From Peptococcus simiae (lineage in GTDB: Bacteria; Bacillota; Peptococcia; Peptococcales; Peptococcaceae), in assembly GCF_046097595.1 (NCBI RefSeq), contig NZ_JBJUVG010000008.1:1-64000 (forward strand): 64,000 nucleotides of DNA. Reading direction: 5' to 3'. The position numbers and the translations under genes were made by a program. Below, in pieces: positions 39,770-48,435 of the stretch. The notes under the pieces were generated by a model. The model had not been told where the DNA came from and did no database searches. It saw nothing but the letters and a program-made list of their open reading frames with translations. The first letter of the stretch is position 1; every line of letters begins with the position of its first letter.

Positions 39770-40819
39770 CTAATCCTGGGACTGCCCGACCTTGGCCTTT
39801 TCCCGGTCGGCACCGGCATCAGTATTTGGCCCCGTCGCCTCCCGGATGACCATCTGGTCATAGGCCAGGGTCAAGCCCCGGCGGTCGAATTCATCCTTAA
39901 TCATGACCCGGAGCTGGCGGCCATGGGTCCAGTGGCTCAGGTTACCCGAGGCAAAGGTCAGCCGCCAGAGGGCCCGGCCCGGTTCAAAGGCGGCAATATC
40001 CAGAACTTCCGCCGGGCTATAGAGGTTTTCATTGGGCTGGACATAGGCATTAAAGGTCTCGCAGACCGCCTCCAGGGCCGCCCTGACCTCTGCATTCCTG
40101 TAATTACAGGAAACAGGGACATCCAGGAAGACGATATTGGGGTACTTGGAAAAGTTGACCACCACATCAATGAGGCCATTGGGAATATAAACTGTTTCCC
40201 CGTAGTCGGTCCGTAAAACCGTTGACCGCATGCCAATACTCAGGACCTCGCCTTCATGGCCGGCGGCTAAGATGCGGTCACCGACATCATAATTCCGTTC
40301 GATTAAAGTAAATAAACCGCTGACCCAGTCTTTAATGATGCTCTGAGACACAAAGGCGATGAGGACCCCGGCTAACCCGGCACTGGCCACCAGGCCCCGG
40401 ATATCAAAGCCGATGATGCTGAGAATCCCCATGATGCTGATAAAGATCATGAAATAGTTGAAGATGCTTTCAATCAAGTGGCCGGCTGTCGTCAGCTGGA
40501 CGCCACCGGCTGCCGAGGCGCCCCGGCGCTGTTGGCGCATGATCCGCCGGATGAAAAAGCGGCCAATCCGCCAGATGACAAAGACCACCAGGAGGAGGAT
40601 AAAAATCCGTATTCCATTTAAGGCATAGGCCCCGAGCCGGTCGGCTGTAAAGAACTGAGCCACAAAGTTAAGCTGGTCCACGGCCGCATCGGCCCCGGCA
40701 GAAGCCGCCTCCTTGGCGACTTCCTTGGCTTCAGCCACCTCTGAGCTATCAGCGGCAAAGGCCGGCCGAGAGCTGGCCAGGAAGGTGGCCAGGCCAGCCA
40801 TCCATAATTTAGTTTGCAT
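39770..40819 (-). CDS. MscS family mechanosensitive channel
   Basis: The 349-residue protein has an N-terminal signal-like segment, three or four helices and the MscS core (about residues 130-290), including a Gly/Ala-rich pore helix (ASAGLAGVLIAFVSQSIIKD) and the beta domain with NYDVGDRILAAGHEGEV. It should form a heptameric tension-gated channel in the cytoplasmic membrane. It lies 13 bases after the CvpA gene in the leftward cluster starting at parA. Confidence 0.93.
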   Translation of the reverse strand: MQTKLWMAGLATFLASSRPAFAADSSEVAEAKEVAKEAASAGADAAVDQLNFVAQFFTADRLGAYALNGIRIFILLLVVFVIWRIGRFFIRRIMRQQRRGASAAGGVQLTTAGHLIESIFNYFMIFISIMGILSIIGFDIRGLVASAGLAGVLIAFVSQSIIKDWVSGLFTLIERNYDVGDRILAAGHEGEVLSIGMRSTVLRTDYGETVYIPNGLIDVVVNFSKYPNIVFLDVPVSCNYRNAEVRAALEAVCETFNAYVQPNENLYSPAEVLDIAAFEPGRALWRLTFASGNLSHWTHGRQLRVMIKDEFDRRGLTLAYDQMVIREATGPNTDAGADREKAKVGQSQD

Positions 40820-40832
40820 TCAAACCTTCTCT

Positions 40833-41519
40833 CTAAGACATAAAGGGGCTGGTGCCCTGTAAAAAGACACCGACCAGGTACTTGAGGGCCGGCAGGAAAA
40901 AACTTTCTTCTGCCGCAGACCCGACGGTGGTCCCCACTCCAAAGGTAACCGTCAGGAGGCTGATGAAACCCATGAGGACCAGCGACATACAGGCACTGAC
41001 CAGGGCCCCGGCAAAGGCATCAGCCGTTAAGAGCAGGGGCACCTTCTTTAATAAGCGAAAGACCAGGTGGCCCAGGAGGTAGAGGCAGGCCAGGCCGGCC
41101 AGCCATAAAAGCACAAATAGTAAAATCCGCCAGCAGGGCACCGAAAGGACATGGGCCACATGGCTGTAAATGCTTTCTGTGGCCTGGGCGCTTTGGGCCA
41201 TGATCTGGTCATTGAGCCGTTCGCCAAAGTTGCCCGGAAGGGGCAGGGAAGCGATCATATTTCTTAGGCCGGTGGTATCCAGGGCCTCCTCGCCACCGGT
41301 CCGCTTGTGGAGGTAGTTTTCAATGAGTTTTTGCACGGTGGCCCGGCCGTTGATTTGCCGGTTCACCGCAGGCTCAATCCGGTCGATTTCCCGCCAGAGA
41401 ACAAAGAAAATCATGAGAGACCCGACCCAGCCGCCGAGCCGGCGCAAGAGCCCCTTCCGGTAACCCCGGGCCAGGGCCAGGGCAATAACCCCGACGACCA
41501 ATATATCCCATCCGGTCAT
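40833..41519 (-). CDS. CvpA family membrane protein
   Basis: The 228-residue protein has four to five helices with the CvpA opening (DILVVGVIALALARGYRKGLL). CvpA-like proteins occur widely beside housekeeping genes and their biochemical role is unclear. The ATG overlaps the stop of the upstream flavoprotein gene by four bases, so translation is coupled. About 60 residues in the middle (35-95) are probably outside the membrane. Confidence 0.88.
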   Translation of the reverse strand: MTGWDILVVGVIALALARGYRKGLLRRLGGWVGSLMIFFVLWREIDRIEPAVNRQINGRATVQKLIENYLHKRTGGEEALDTTGLRNMIASLPLPGNFGERLNDQIMAQSAQATESIYSHVAHVLSVPCWRILLFVLLWLAGLACLYLLGHLVFRLLKKVPLLLTADAFAGALVSACMSLVLMGFISLLTVTFGVGTTVGSAAEESFFLPALKYLVGVFLQGTSPFMS

Positions 41520-42754
41520 AACTGACCTCCTTCACTCGCATAACGGGCTGCTGATAGCCCGGCCAGACGACCGCTGGCCCAGGCCCACTGTAAGTTATAA
41601 CCGCCACAGTCCCCGGTGACATCCAGGACCTCTCCGCAGGCAAAGAGGCCGGGGACCAACCAGCTCATGAGGCTGTCCGGGTCGAAATCAGCCAGGTCAA
41701 TGCCACCGGCTGTGACCTGGGCATCCCTATAGGGCCGGAGACCGGTAACTTGTACAGGGTAAGCCTTAACTAACTTAACAAACCGATCCGGAAAATCAGC
41801 CGGTAGACCTGCAACCGAGTCGGTCATTTTCCCCTGGACCAGCTGGCGCAAGAGGGCCAGACCCAGAGGCTTGGGCATGAGGCCGGATAAAAAGTCCTCA
41901 ATCGGCCGGAAGGCCAGACTGACCTGGCGGTCGGTCAGATGGGCCAGGAGCCGGTCTCGGTCTACATCCGGAAAGAGGTCCAGGACCAGCTTACATTGGC
42001 CGGATTCGGCTGCGCCAATAGTGTAGGCTAAGTCAAAGGCCAACGGCCCACTCAAGCCATCTTCATTAAATAATAGCTCTCCGTCGGCCAGCAGGTCCCT
42101 CCGGCCTGCCTGTAAAGTAGCCTGGGCCCACCAGCGGACCCCCTGGCAGCCGCGGATGGGGTCTTTTTCCGTCAGAATGGGGCAGATGGCCGGATACCGG
42201 GCCGTTGACTGGTGGCCAAAGCCTTCCAGGAGCCGGTAGCCATCGGTCGTGCCCCCAAGCTGGGGCGCCGCTTCTCCGCCACAGGCCACCAGGGCTGTAG
42301 CACCCTGGATGGCAAAGCCCTGGCCCCGGGCAGTAAAGGCCCCATATTGGCCCTCAAGGGCAGTGACCCGGCAGTCGGTCTTGATGGTCACCCCCAGCTG
42401 GAGGGCCCATTGGCGGAGGGCATCGGTGACCATGGCCGCCTTCCGGGCATAAGGGTAGACCCGGTCCCGGTCATCGATATAGGGGGGCAGGCCCACTTGG
42501 CTAAAAAAGGCCATGACGGCCTTTTCGTCAAAGCCGGTCATGGCCGGCAGGAGGGCATAGGGGGCAGTGGTGTGGTAGTGGTCCATGCTGATGGTCCGGT
42601 GGGTATAGTTGCACCGGCCATTGCCACTGGCGGCAATTTTCCGCCCGACTCTGGGACCGGCCTCCAGGAGGCAGACAGCTGCCCCTTCCCGGCCGGCGGC
42701 AATGGCTGCCATCAGGCCCGAGGCCCCGCCGCCGATAATAATCAAATCTGGCAT
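41516..42754 (-). CDS. NAD(P)/FAD flavoprotein of the HI0933/YhiN family
   Basis: The 412-residue protein has an N-terminal FAD-binding Rossmann motif (IIGGGASGLMAAIAA), a GRKIAASGNGRCNYTHR segment diagnostic of the HI0933 group and a C-terminal ATAGG-like FAD motif (QVTAGGIDLADFD). Members are probable dehydrogenases with unproven substrates; some reduce bile acids (BaiN). It starts 12 bases after parB and overlaps cvpA. Confidence 0.92.
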   Translation of the reverse strand: MPDLIIIGGGASGLMAAIAAGREGAAVCLLEAGPRVGRKIAASGNGRCNYTHRTISMDHYHTTAPYALLPAMTGFDEKAVMAFFSQVGLPPYIDDRDRVYPYARKAAMVTDALRQWALQLGVTIKTDCRVTALEGQYGAFTARGQGFAIQGATALVACGGEAAPQLGGTTDGYRLLEGFGHQSTARYPAICPILTEKDPIRGCQGVRWWAQATLQAGRRDLLADGELLFNEDGLSGPLAFDLAYTIGAAESGQCKLVLDLFPDVDRDRLLAHLTDRQVSLAFRPIEDFLSGLMPKPLGLALLRQLVQGKMTDSVAGLPADFPDRFVKLVKAYPVQVTGLRPYRDAQVTAGGIDLADFDPDSLMSWLVPGLFACGEVLDVTGDCGGYNLQWAWASGRLAGLSAARYASEGGQL

Positions 42755-42766
42755 ATGGGCAGCCTC

Positions 42767-43666
42767 CTAATGGATATCCTGCTGCAAGAGGTCCAGGATC
42801 CGGGTCAGATCTTCTTCACTGTAAAATTCAATCTTTAATTCCCCCACCCGGCCCTTTTTCTGGATTTGGACCTTGGTTTGGAGAAAGTCGCTCATTTGCC
42901 GGCTGACAGCCGGGTAGAGGTCCTTGCCGGGCGCGGTCTTGGCCTTTTTAGGCGCCGGCTGGGAAACCGGTTCTGAGTCATCCTTTAACCGGCGGGCCAG
43001 GTCTTCTACCTGGCGGACGGAATAGCCCAGCTGGGCTGCTTCCTGGGCCAGGGCCACCAGGTCCCCTTCCTCGGGAATGCCCAGGAGGGCCCGGGCATGG
43101 CCGGCAGAGATTTTTTGCTCAGCCAGGAGGTCCAGGACCGGGGCCGGCAGGTCCAGGAGGCGGACCATATTGGCCACATGGGCCCGGCTCTTGCCGACAG
43201 CGGTTGCCACCTGGGCCGCGCTCTGGCCACTCTTTTCCATAAGCCGGGCATAGGCCCGGGCCTCTTCTAAGGGGTTGAGGTCTGCCCGCTGGATGTTCTC
43301 CACCAGGGCAATGGTAGCCATGGCGCTGTCATCCAGACTCCGGACGATGGCCGGAACCGTTGCCAGGCCGGCTATTTTAGCGGCCCGGAGCCGGCGTTCA
43401 CCACTCACCAGGAGGGTTTCTCCATCCCGTTCAACGACCAGGAGGGGGGATAAGACCCCTTCCTGCTTGATAGAATCAGCCAGGTCGGTCAGGGCCTCTT
43501 CATCAAAGGTCTGCCGGGGCTGCCAGGGATTGGCCTGGATGGTCTCAACCGGGATTTGCTGGATGGTTTCCAGTTTTTTGCCCCGCTGCAGGTCCGAGAT
43601 GTTTTCATTTAAGTCAGGAATCAGGGCCCCCAGGCCCCGTCCTAAGCCACCTTTATTCTTTGACAC
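42767..43666 (-). CDS. parB: Chromosome partitioning protein ParB/Spo0J
   Basis: The 299-residue CTP-dependent clamp has the ParB N-terminal domain (PRQTFDEEALTDLADSI, LVSGERRLRAAK), the VENIQRADLNPLEEA motif, a helix-turn-helix (about residues 135-165, VATAVGKSRAHVANMVRLL) and a C-terminal dimer domain. It loads at the two parS sites near 44.5 kb. It overlaps parA by 14 bases. Confidence 0.96.
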   Translation of the reverse strand: MSKNKGGLGRGLGALIPDLNENISDLQRGKKLETIQQIPVETIQANPWQPRQTFDEEALTDLADSIKQEGVLSPLLVVERDGETLLVSGERRLRAAKIAGLATVPAIVRSLDDSAMATIALVENIQRADLNPLEEARAYARLMEKSGQSAAQVATAVGKSRAHVANMVRLLDLPAPVLDLLAEQKISAGHARALLGIPEEGDLVALAQEAAQLGYSVRQVEDLARRLKDDSEPVSQPAPKKAKTAPGKDLYPAVSRQMSDFLQTKVQIQKKGRVGELKIEFYSEEDLTRILDLLQQDIH

Positions 43667-44417
43667 GGGCGATCACTTCCTTTGCCAATGCTTTATAGGT
43701 CCAGGCCCCCTTAGACAGGCGGTCATATTCAAAGATGGTCTGTCCATAGGAAGGGGCTTCCGACAGGCGGACATTCCGCGGAATCAGGGTCTTAAAGACG
43801 GCCTGGCCAAAGGCATTCTTTACTTCTTCAACCACCTGCTTGGCCAGCCGCATCCGGCCATCATACATGGTCATGACAATGCCGAAGATGTGCAGGTCGG
43901 GGTTGGCACTTGCCTGGACCTGTTTAACGGTTTCCATCAGTTGGCTCAAGCCCTCCAAGGCATAGTATTCGCATTGGATGGGAACCAAGAGACCATCTGC
44001 GGCGATTAGGGCATTAATGGTGAGTAGGCCCAGGGAGGGCGGACAGTCAATTAAGATAAAATCGTAGGTCGATTCAAAGGGGGCCAGGCATTTTTTCAGG
44101 CTCAAGGCCCCTTCTACCGACTCGCCCAGGTCCTGCTCAGCAGCTGCCAGGTCAATATTGGCCGGCATGACGTCCAAGTGGTCTCGGACGGCCACCAGCC
44201 GGCAGGCCTCACCATCGACTTCGCCGATGAGGCCATGGTATATGGTATGTGTCAGCTCATTTTTATCAATGCCTAGGCCACTGCTAGCATTACCCTGGGG
44301 GTCCAGGTCCACTAAAAGGACCTTTTTCTTGGCCCGGGCCAGGCCGGCGGCTAAGTTAACCGCCGTCGTCGTTTTGGCCACGCCACCTTTTTGGTTGACC
44401 AATGCCAATATCATCAA
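43653..44417 (-). CDS. parA: Chromosome partitioning ATPase ParA/Soj
   Basis: The 254-residue protein has the deviant Walker A motif KGGVAKTT (residues 10-17), VDLDPQGNASSGLG and DCPPSLGLLTINAL. This ATPase works with ParB in origin segregation and can regulate DnaA. GAGGAGG precedes two adjacent ATG codons (44417 and 44414). It is first in the operon parA-parB-flavoprotein-cvpA-mscS-DUF951, running away from the origin. Confidence 0.96.
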   Translation of the reverse strand: MMILALVNQKGGVAKTTTAVNLAAGLARAKKKVLLVDLDPQGNASSGLGIDKNELTHTIYHGLIGEVDGEACRLVAVRDHLDVMPANIDLAAAEQDLGESVEGALSLKKCLAPFESTYDFILIDCPPSLGLLTINALIAADGLLVPIQCEYYALEGLSQLMETVKQVQASANPDLHIFGIVMTMYDGRMRLAKQVVEEVKNAFGQAVFKTLIPRNVRLSEAPSYGQTIFEYDRLSKGAWTYKALAKEVIARVKE

Positions 44418-44487
44418 ATCGCCTCCTCAATGAGGCCATTATACCATAGAGATGGCCCTGCTTCATCTGCTTGCAGCAAAAAAGAAC

Positions 44488-44503
44488 TGTTTCACGTGAA
44501 ACG
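44488..44503. promoter_or_regulatory. parS site 1
   Basis: TGTTTCACGTGAAACG matches the ParB-binding consensus TGTTTCACGTGAAACA at 15 of 16 bases. It lies about 70 bases upstream of parA. Confidence 0.95.
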
Positions 44504-44531
44504 AATCCTTATTTCAGCTCTTCGCCTGACG

Positions 44532-44547
44532 TGTTTCACGTGAAACA
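44532..44547. promoter_or_regulatory. parS site 2
   Basis: TGTTTCACGTGAAACA is a perfect 16-bp parS palindrome, 44 bases from site 1 (start to start). Confidence 0.97.
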
Positions 44548-44548
44548 T

Positions 44549-44580
44549 AAAAAGAGACCGACAAATGTCGGTCTCTTTTT
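44549..44580. terminator. Bidirectional terminator beside parS
   Basis: A perfect 14-bp stem (AAAAGAGACCGACA at 44550-44563 with TGTCGGTCTCTTTT at 44566-44579) with an AA loop lies directly beside parS site 2. It would stop minus-strand transcription from the FAD oxidoreductase gene before parS. Confidence 0.85.
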
Positions 44581-44739
44581 GAAAGGGTCATGCAATGACA
44601 AAAGCAAAAAAAACGAAAGGAAGTTTAACCACTGCTTTCATTATACCACAAGCCTGTATGAATGCAAGTGCTTTCTTATGAGCGAGGGTATATGTCTATG
44701 AAACCGGTAAAAAACCGTCGGCTGAGGCCGGTTAACGCC

Positions 44740-45612
44740 TTATTTACAGGCCATAATACCGGCCAGGCAACCATCAGCGACGGCTGTGGCAATCTGTCTG
44801 ACGGTCTTAACCCGGATATCCCCGGCAAAGAAGAGGCCCTCTGTTTGAGCAGCCAGGTCTTCAGCCAGGAAGTTACCTTCCACTTTGGCGAAGGGGGCCA
44901 GGAGGTCGGTATTCCCATTTTGGCCGATTTGGACATAGACTTCAATGCCGTCCTCATCGGTGATTTCTTCCCCGCCCAGGTTGACGGCTCGGCAGACCCC
45001 ATCTTCCACTTTGATGTCCTGGACTTCGCAGCCGGTGTGAACCACGATATTATCAGCTGCCTCAATTTGCTGCTTAAATTCATCAATGCAGAGGAGCTTG
45101 TCCTGGTTTTGGACCATGTGGACCGCCTTGGCCTTTTGGGCCAGGTAGAGGGCCTCTTTGCTGGCCCCGTCAGAGCCCCCATTGATGACCACGGTCTTAC
45201 CGGCGTAGCTCTCTTCCTGGCCTAGGGGCCAGTGCTTGGTGGCAAAGCCGGCGGGCAGGTCGATGGGGAGTTCTTTCAGGCTATTGCCGGTGGCGGCAAT
45301 GACCTTCTTAGCCGTATGGCTGCCCTGGTTGGTTTGAACGGTAAAGCCTTCAGCGGTTTTTTCAATGCCGGTGGCCTCTTCAAAGAGGACCGGGATATCG
45401 GAATACTTGACCTGGTCGGCCAGGCGGTCGGCAAAGGTCGGGCCGGTTTCCCCGTCGCCAACACCGGCAAAGTGGCTGACCTTGGAGACATTGGCAATAA
45501 GGCCACCGATTTTATCCTTTTCCAGGAGGAGGACGTCCTTGCCTCTGGCCTTGGCATAGAGGGCTGCGCTCACGCCGGCCGGGCCGGCACCGATAATAAT
45601 AATATCTTTCAT
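44740..45612 (-). CDS. FAD/NAD(P) oxidoreductase, thioredoxin reductase-like without CxxC
   Basis: The 290-residue protein has an N-terminal FAD motif (IIIGAGPAGVSAALYA), a second nucleotide-binding motif in the middle (VVINGGSDGASKEALYL) and the C-terminal FAD contact FFAGDIRVKTVRQIATAVADG, the architecture of thioredoxin reductase. The redox CxxC normally just before the NADPH domain is absent, so it cannot act as a classical thioredoxin reductase. It may be a ferredoxin/flavodoxin-NAD(P) reductase or other flavoenzyme. AAGGAG precedes the ATG at 45612. Confidence 0.88.
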   Translation of the reverse strand: MKDIIIIGAGPAGVSAALYAKARGKDVLLLEKDKIGGLIANVSKVSHFAGVGDGETGPTFADRLADQVKYSDIPVLFEEATGIEKTAEGFTVQTNQGSHTAKKVIAATGNSLKELPIDLPAGFATKHWPLGQEESYAGKTVVINGGSDGASKEALYLAQKAKAVHMVQNQDKLLCIDEFKQQIEAADNIVVHTGCEVQDIKVEDGVCRAVNLGGEEITDEDGIEVYVQIGQNGNTDLLAPFAKVEGNFLAEDLAAQTEGLFFAGDIRVKTVRQIATAVADGCLAGIMACK

Positions 45613-45756
45613 AAATACACTCCTTACTGAATTGGTCATTCTTTCTACTGTATACCTTTCTTGACCCCTTTATTATCCGCCTCCGGGCAGATTTTCGCCA
45701 ATTTAAATTTGTTATAGCTAACTTAACTTGTTTTTCTAGCCGGTTGGAAAAGGCCA

Positions 45757-45789
45757 TAAAAAAGCCCCACCGCTGGTCCGGTGGGGCTT
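45757..45789 (-). terminator. rsmG terminator
   Basis: The stem AAGCCCCACCG/CGGTGGGGCTT (45762-45789) is followed on the minus strand by TTTTTT, about 40 bases beyond the rsmG stop. Confidence 0.85.
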
Positions 45790-45828
45790 GGCTGCATACC
45801 AATAAAAAAGGCTGATTACCGGCCCTCT

Positions 45829-46542
45829 TTAAATGAGGGGTTTATTTTTCATGGCCTTGGGCCGGCGGGGGTAGCGGTCGGGGCTGGCTGCCAGCTTATC
45901 AAAGCGCCAGAGCCGGCGGCTGTCACCGGCCGGGAGGGCATAGGTCAGCTGGTCCCGGTAGGCCCCACCCAGGGTCTCTGCAGCTGCCCGGATGGCGGCC
46001 AGGCTCCCTTCCTCCCCGGGGCCCTTCATCACCGCCACTAGGCCGCCGGTTTTGACAAAGGGGAGGGCATACTCTAAAAAGCCCCCCATCCCGGTGACGG
46101 CCCGGCCGGAGGCCAGGTCATAGGCTGCCCGGTGGTCCGCCTGGTGGGCCAGATCTTCGGCCCGGCCATGCAGGGGCTGGACCCGGTCAGCCAGGCCCAA
46201 GTCAAGGGCCAAACCCTCTAAAAAGTGGACCCGCTTCTGCAGGCTATCCAGGAGGGTGAAGGTCCAGTCGGGCCTTAAAATGGCCCAGACCATGCCCGGA
46301 AAACCGGCCCCGCTGCCGATATCGATGACCCGCTGGGGGCCGGCGGGCAGGTGGGGGAGAACCAGGGCACAGTCGATAAAGTGCTTTTCCAGGACCGCTT
46401 CCGGAGCGGTAATGGCCGTTAAGTTGACTTCTTGGTTGGCCGCCCGCAAGCGGGCGTCATAGGCTAGGAATTGGTCGGCCTGAGTCAGGTCCAGATCCAG
46501 GCCGGCCCGAGCAAAGGCCTCCAGGATGTCTTTAGCGGTCAT
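45829..46542 (-). CDS. rsmG: 16S rRNA (guanine-N7) methyltransferase RsmG
   Basis: The 237-residue SAM-dependent methyltransferase has the motif VIDIGSGAGFPGMVWAI (SAM site) and the LLDSLQKRVHFLEGLA segment. It methylates G527 (E. coli numbering) in 16S rRNA, and loss of it gives low-level streptomycin resistance. It overlaps mnmG by 11 bases, forming the common mnmE-mnmG-rsmG unit. Confidence 0.96.
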   Translation of the reverse strand: MTAKDILEAFARAGLDLDLTQADQFLAYDARLRAANQEVNLTAITAPEAVLEKHFIDCALVLPHLPAGPQRVIDIGSGAGFPGMVWAILRPDWTFTLLDSLQKRVHFLEGLALDLGLADRVQPLHGRAEDLAHQADHRAAYDLASGRAVTGMGGFLEYALPFVKTGGLVAVMKGPGEEGSLAAIRAAAETLGGAYRDQLTYALPAGDSRRLWRFDKLAASPDRYPRRPKAMKNKPLI

Positions 46543-48430
46543 CGGCGCCTCCCTGGCCAGCTTTCTTCAGGCCCACGAGGAGGACGGTGATATCCGCCGG
46601 GTTGACCCCGGAAATCCGGCTGGCCTGGCCCAGGGTCAGGGGACGGATTTTCTGCAGCTTTTCGCAAGCCTCTTTCCGGAGGCCAGTCACCTGGCTGTAG
46701 TCAAAGTCAGCCGGCAGCTGCTTATTTTCCAATTTTTCCTGACGGGCAACCTGGTCGGCCTGTTTGGTCAGGTAGCCTTCATATTTAATGGCGGTTTCCA
46801 CTTCCCGCCAAACCCGGGCCGGGAGGTCAGGGTCCCCGTAGCCCAGGTCCACTAAGTCGGTATAGGTGATTTCCGGCCTTTTTAAGAGGTCAAAGGCCGT
46901 TACCTTCTGTTTTAAGGGGCTGGACCCCCGACCGGTCAGGTGGTCCGCCAGGCGCCGGTCATCGACCGGGACAGCCAGGGCCTTGAGCCGGTCCTCTTCG
47001 GCGACCATCTGGTCCCGGTCAGCGGTGAACCGGGCCCATTTGTCATCATCGATCAGGCCCAGGTCCCGGCCGTAGGGGGTCAGGCGGAGGTGGGCATTGT
47101 CCTGGCGGAGGAGGAGCCGGTATTCACACCTAGATGTTAACATACGGTATGGTTCTTCCGTTCCCTTGGTGATGAGGTCATCGATGAGGACCCCAATATA
47201 GGCCTCATGGCGACGGAGGATAAAGGGATCCTTCCCGTCCAGGCTCAGGACCGCATTAATCCCCGCCATGAGTCCCTGGGCTGCGGCTTCTTCATAGCCG
47301 GAGGTCCCGTTCATCTGGCCGGCAAAGTAGAGACCGCTGATGTCCTGGCATTCCAGGGTGGGGTGAAGCTGGAGGGGGTCGATGAGGTCATACTCAATGG
47401 CATAGCCCATCCGGACCACTGTGGCCTTTTCCAGGCCGGGCACCGAATGAACCATCCTTTCCTGGACATCCACCGGTAGGGAGGTGGCAAAGCCCTGCAT
47501 ATAGTAGAGGGAGGTATCCAGGCCTTCCGGCTCAATAAAGAGCTGGTGGCGGCTTTTATCGCTAAAGCGGTGGACCTTGTCCTCAATGGAGGGGCAATAG
47601 CGGGGCGGGGCCCCGGTGACCAGGCCAGTCTGCATGGGCGACCGGTGCCAGTTTTCCCGGATGATGTCATGGGTCTGGGCCGAGGTATAGGTCAGGTAGC
47701 AGTCCCGTTTATCCAGGCCATTGGCCGCATCGGACCAGTGGGAAAAGCGCCGGTCCGGGGCATCCGGGGGCTGGGGGACCATGACGGTCCGGTCCAGGGT
47801 CTGGCCGGCCACCCGGGGTGGGGTCCCTGTTTTAAAGCGCATGGTCTTTAAGCCGGCATCTTCAGCCAGGGACCGGGAGAGTTTCTTAGGTGAAATATGC
47901 CCACCGGGGCCGGCGTCCTTGGTCAGGGGGCCAATGATGATCTGCCCGCCCAGGTAGGTTCCGGTGCAGACAATGACCCGGGGAGCCTGCCAATGGCTGT
48001 CATATTCATCGACGACCCCCTTAACGGTCCCCTCTTCAATGAGGAGCCGGTCAACAACCCGTTCCAGGACAGTAATATGGTCTTCGGCCCGAAGCCGGTT
48101 CCGCATATAGGCCGAATACCGGGCCTTATCGATTTGGGCCCGTAAGGCATGGACAGCCGGGCCCTTATTGGTATTTAAAAGGCGCATCTGGATTTCAGTG
48201 GCATCGGCCGCCTCTCCCATGACCCCACCCAGGGCGTCAATTTCCCGAACCAGGTGGCCCTTGGCCGGCCCACCAATGGAGGGGTTACAGGGGAGGAGGG
48301 CGATATGGTCCAGACTCAGGGTCAGGAGGAGAACTTCTTTCCCCATATGGGCAGCTGCAAAGGCTGCTTCCAGGCCGGCATGGCCGGCGCCTACCACAAT
48401 TACATCATATGCACTTGGCATTGGATTCAC
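46532..48430 (-). CDS. mnmG: tRNA uridine 5-carboxymethylaminomethyl modification enzyme MnmG
   Basis: The 632-residue FAD enzyme has the N-terminal VVVGAGHAGLEAAFAAA motif, the CNPSIGGPAKGHLVREIDALGG-type region and the C-terminal helical domain that binds MnmE. With MnmE it modifies wobble U34 in tRNAs. The GTG at 48430 is chosen because GGAAGTGA lies five bases upstream. An ATG three codons later has no ribosome site. It begins five bases after mnmE ends. Confidence 0.95.
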   Translation of the reverse strand: MNPMPSAYDVIVVGAGHAGLEAAFAAAHMGKEVLLLTLSLDHIALLPCNPSIGGPAKGHLVREIDALGGVMGEAADATEIQMRLLNTNKGPAVHALRAQIDKARYSAYMRNRLRAEDHITVLERVVDRLLIEEGTVKGVVDEYDSHWQAPRVIVCTGTYLGGQIIIGPLTKDAGPGGHISPKKLSRSLAEDAGLKTMRFKTGTPPRVAGQTLDRTVMVPQPPDAPDRRFSHWSDAANGLDKRDCYLTYTSAQTHDIIRENWHRSPMQTGLVTGAPPRYCPSIEDKVHRFSDKSRHQLFIEPEGLDTSLYYMQGFATSLPVDVQERMVHSVPGLEKATVVRMGYAIEYDLIDPLQLHPTLECQDISGLYFAGQMNGTSGYEEAAAQGLMAGINAVLSLDGKDPFILRRHEAYIGVLIDDLITKGTEEPYRMLTSRCEYRLLLRQDNAHLRLTPYGRDLGLIDDDKWARFTADRDQMVAEEDRLKALAVPVDDRRLADHLTGRGSSPLKQKVTAFDLLKRPEITYTDLVDLGYGDPDLPARVWREVETAIKYEGYLTKQADQVARQEKLENKQLPADFDYSQVTGLRKEACEKLQKIRPLTLGQASRISGVNPADITVLLVGLKKAGQGGADDR

Positions 48431-48435
48431 GCTTG

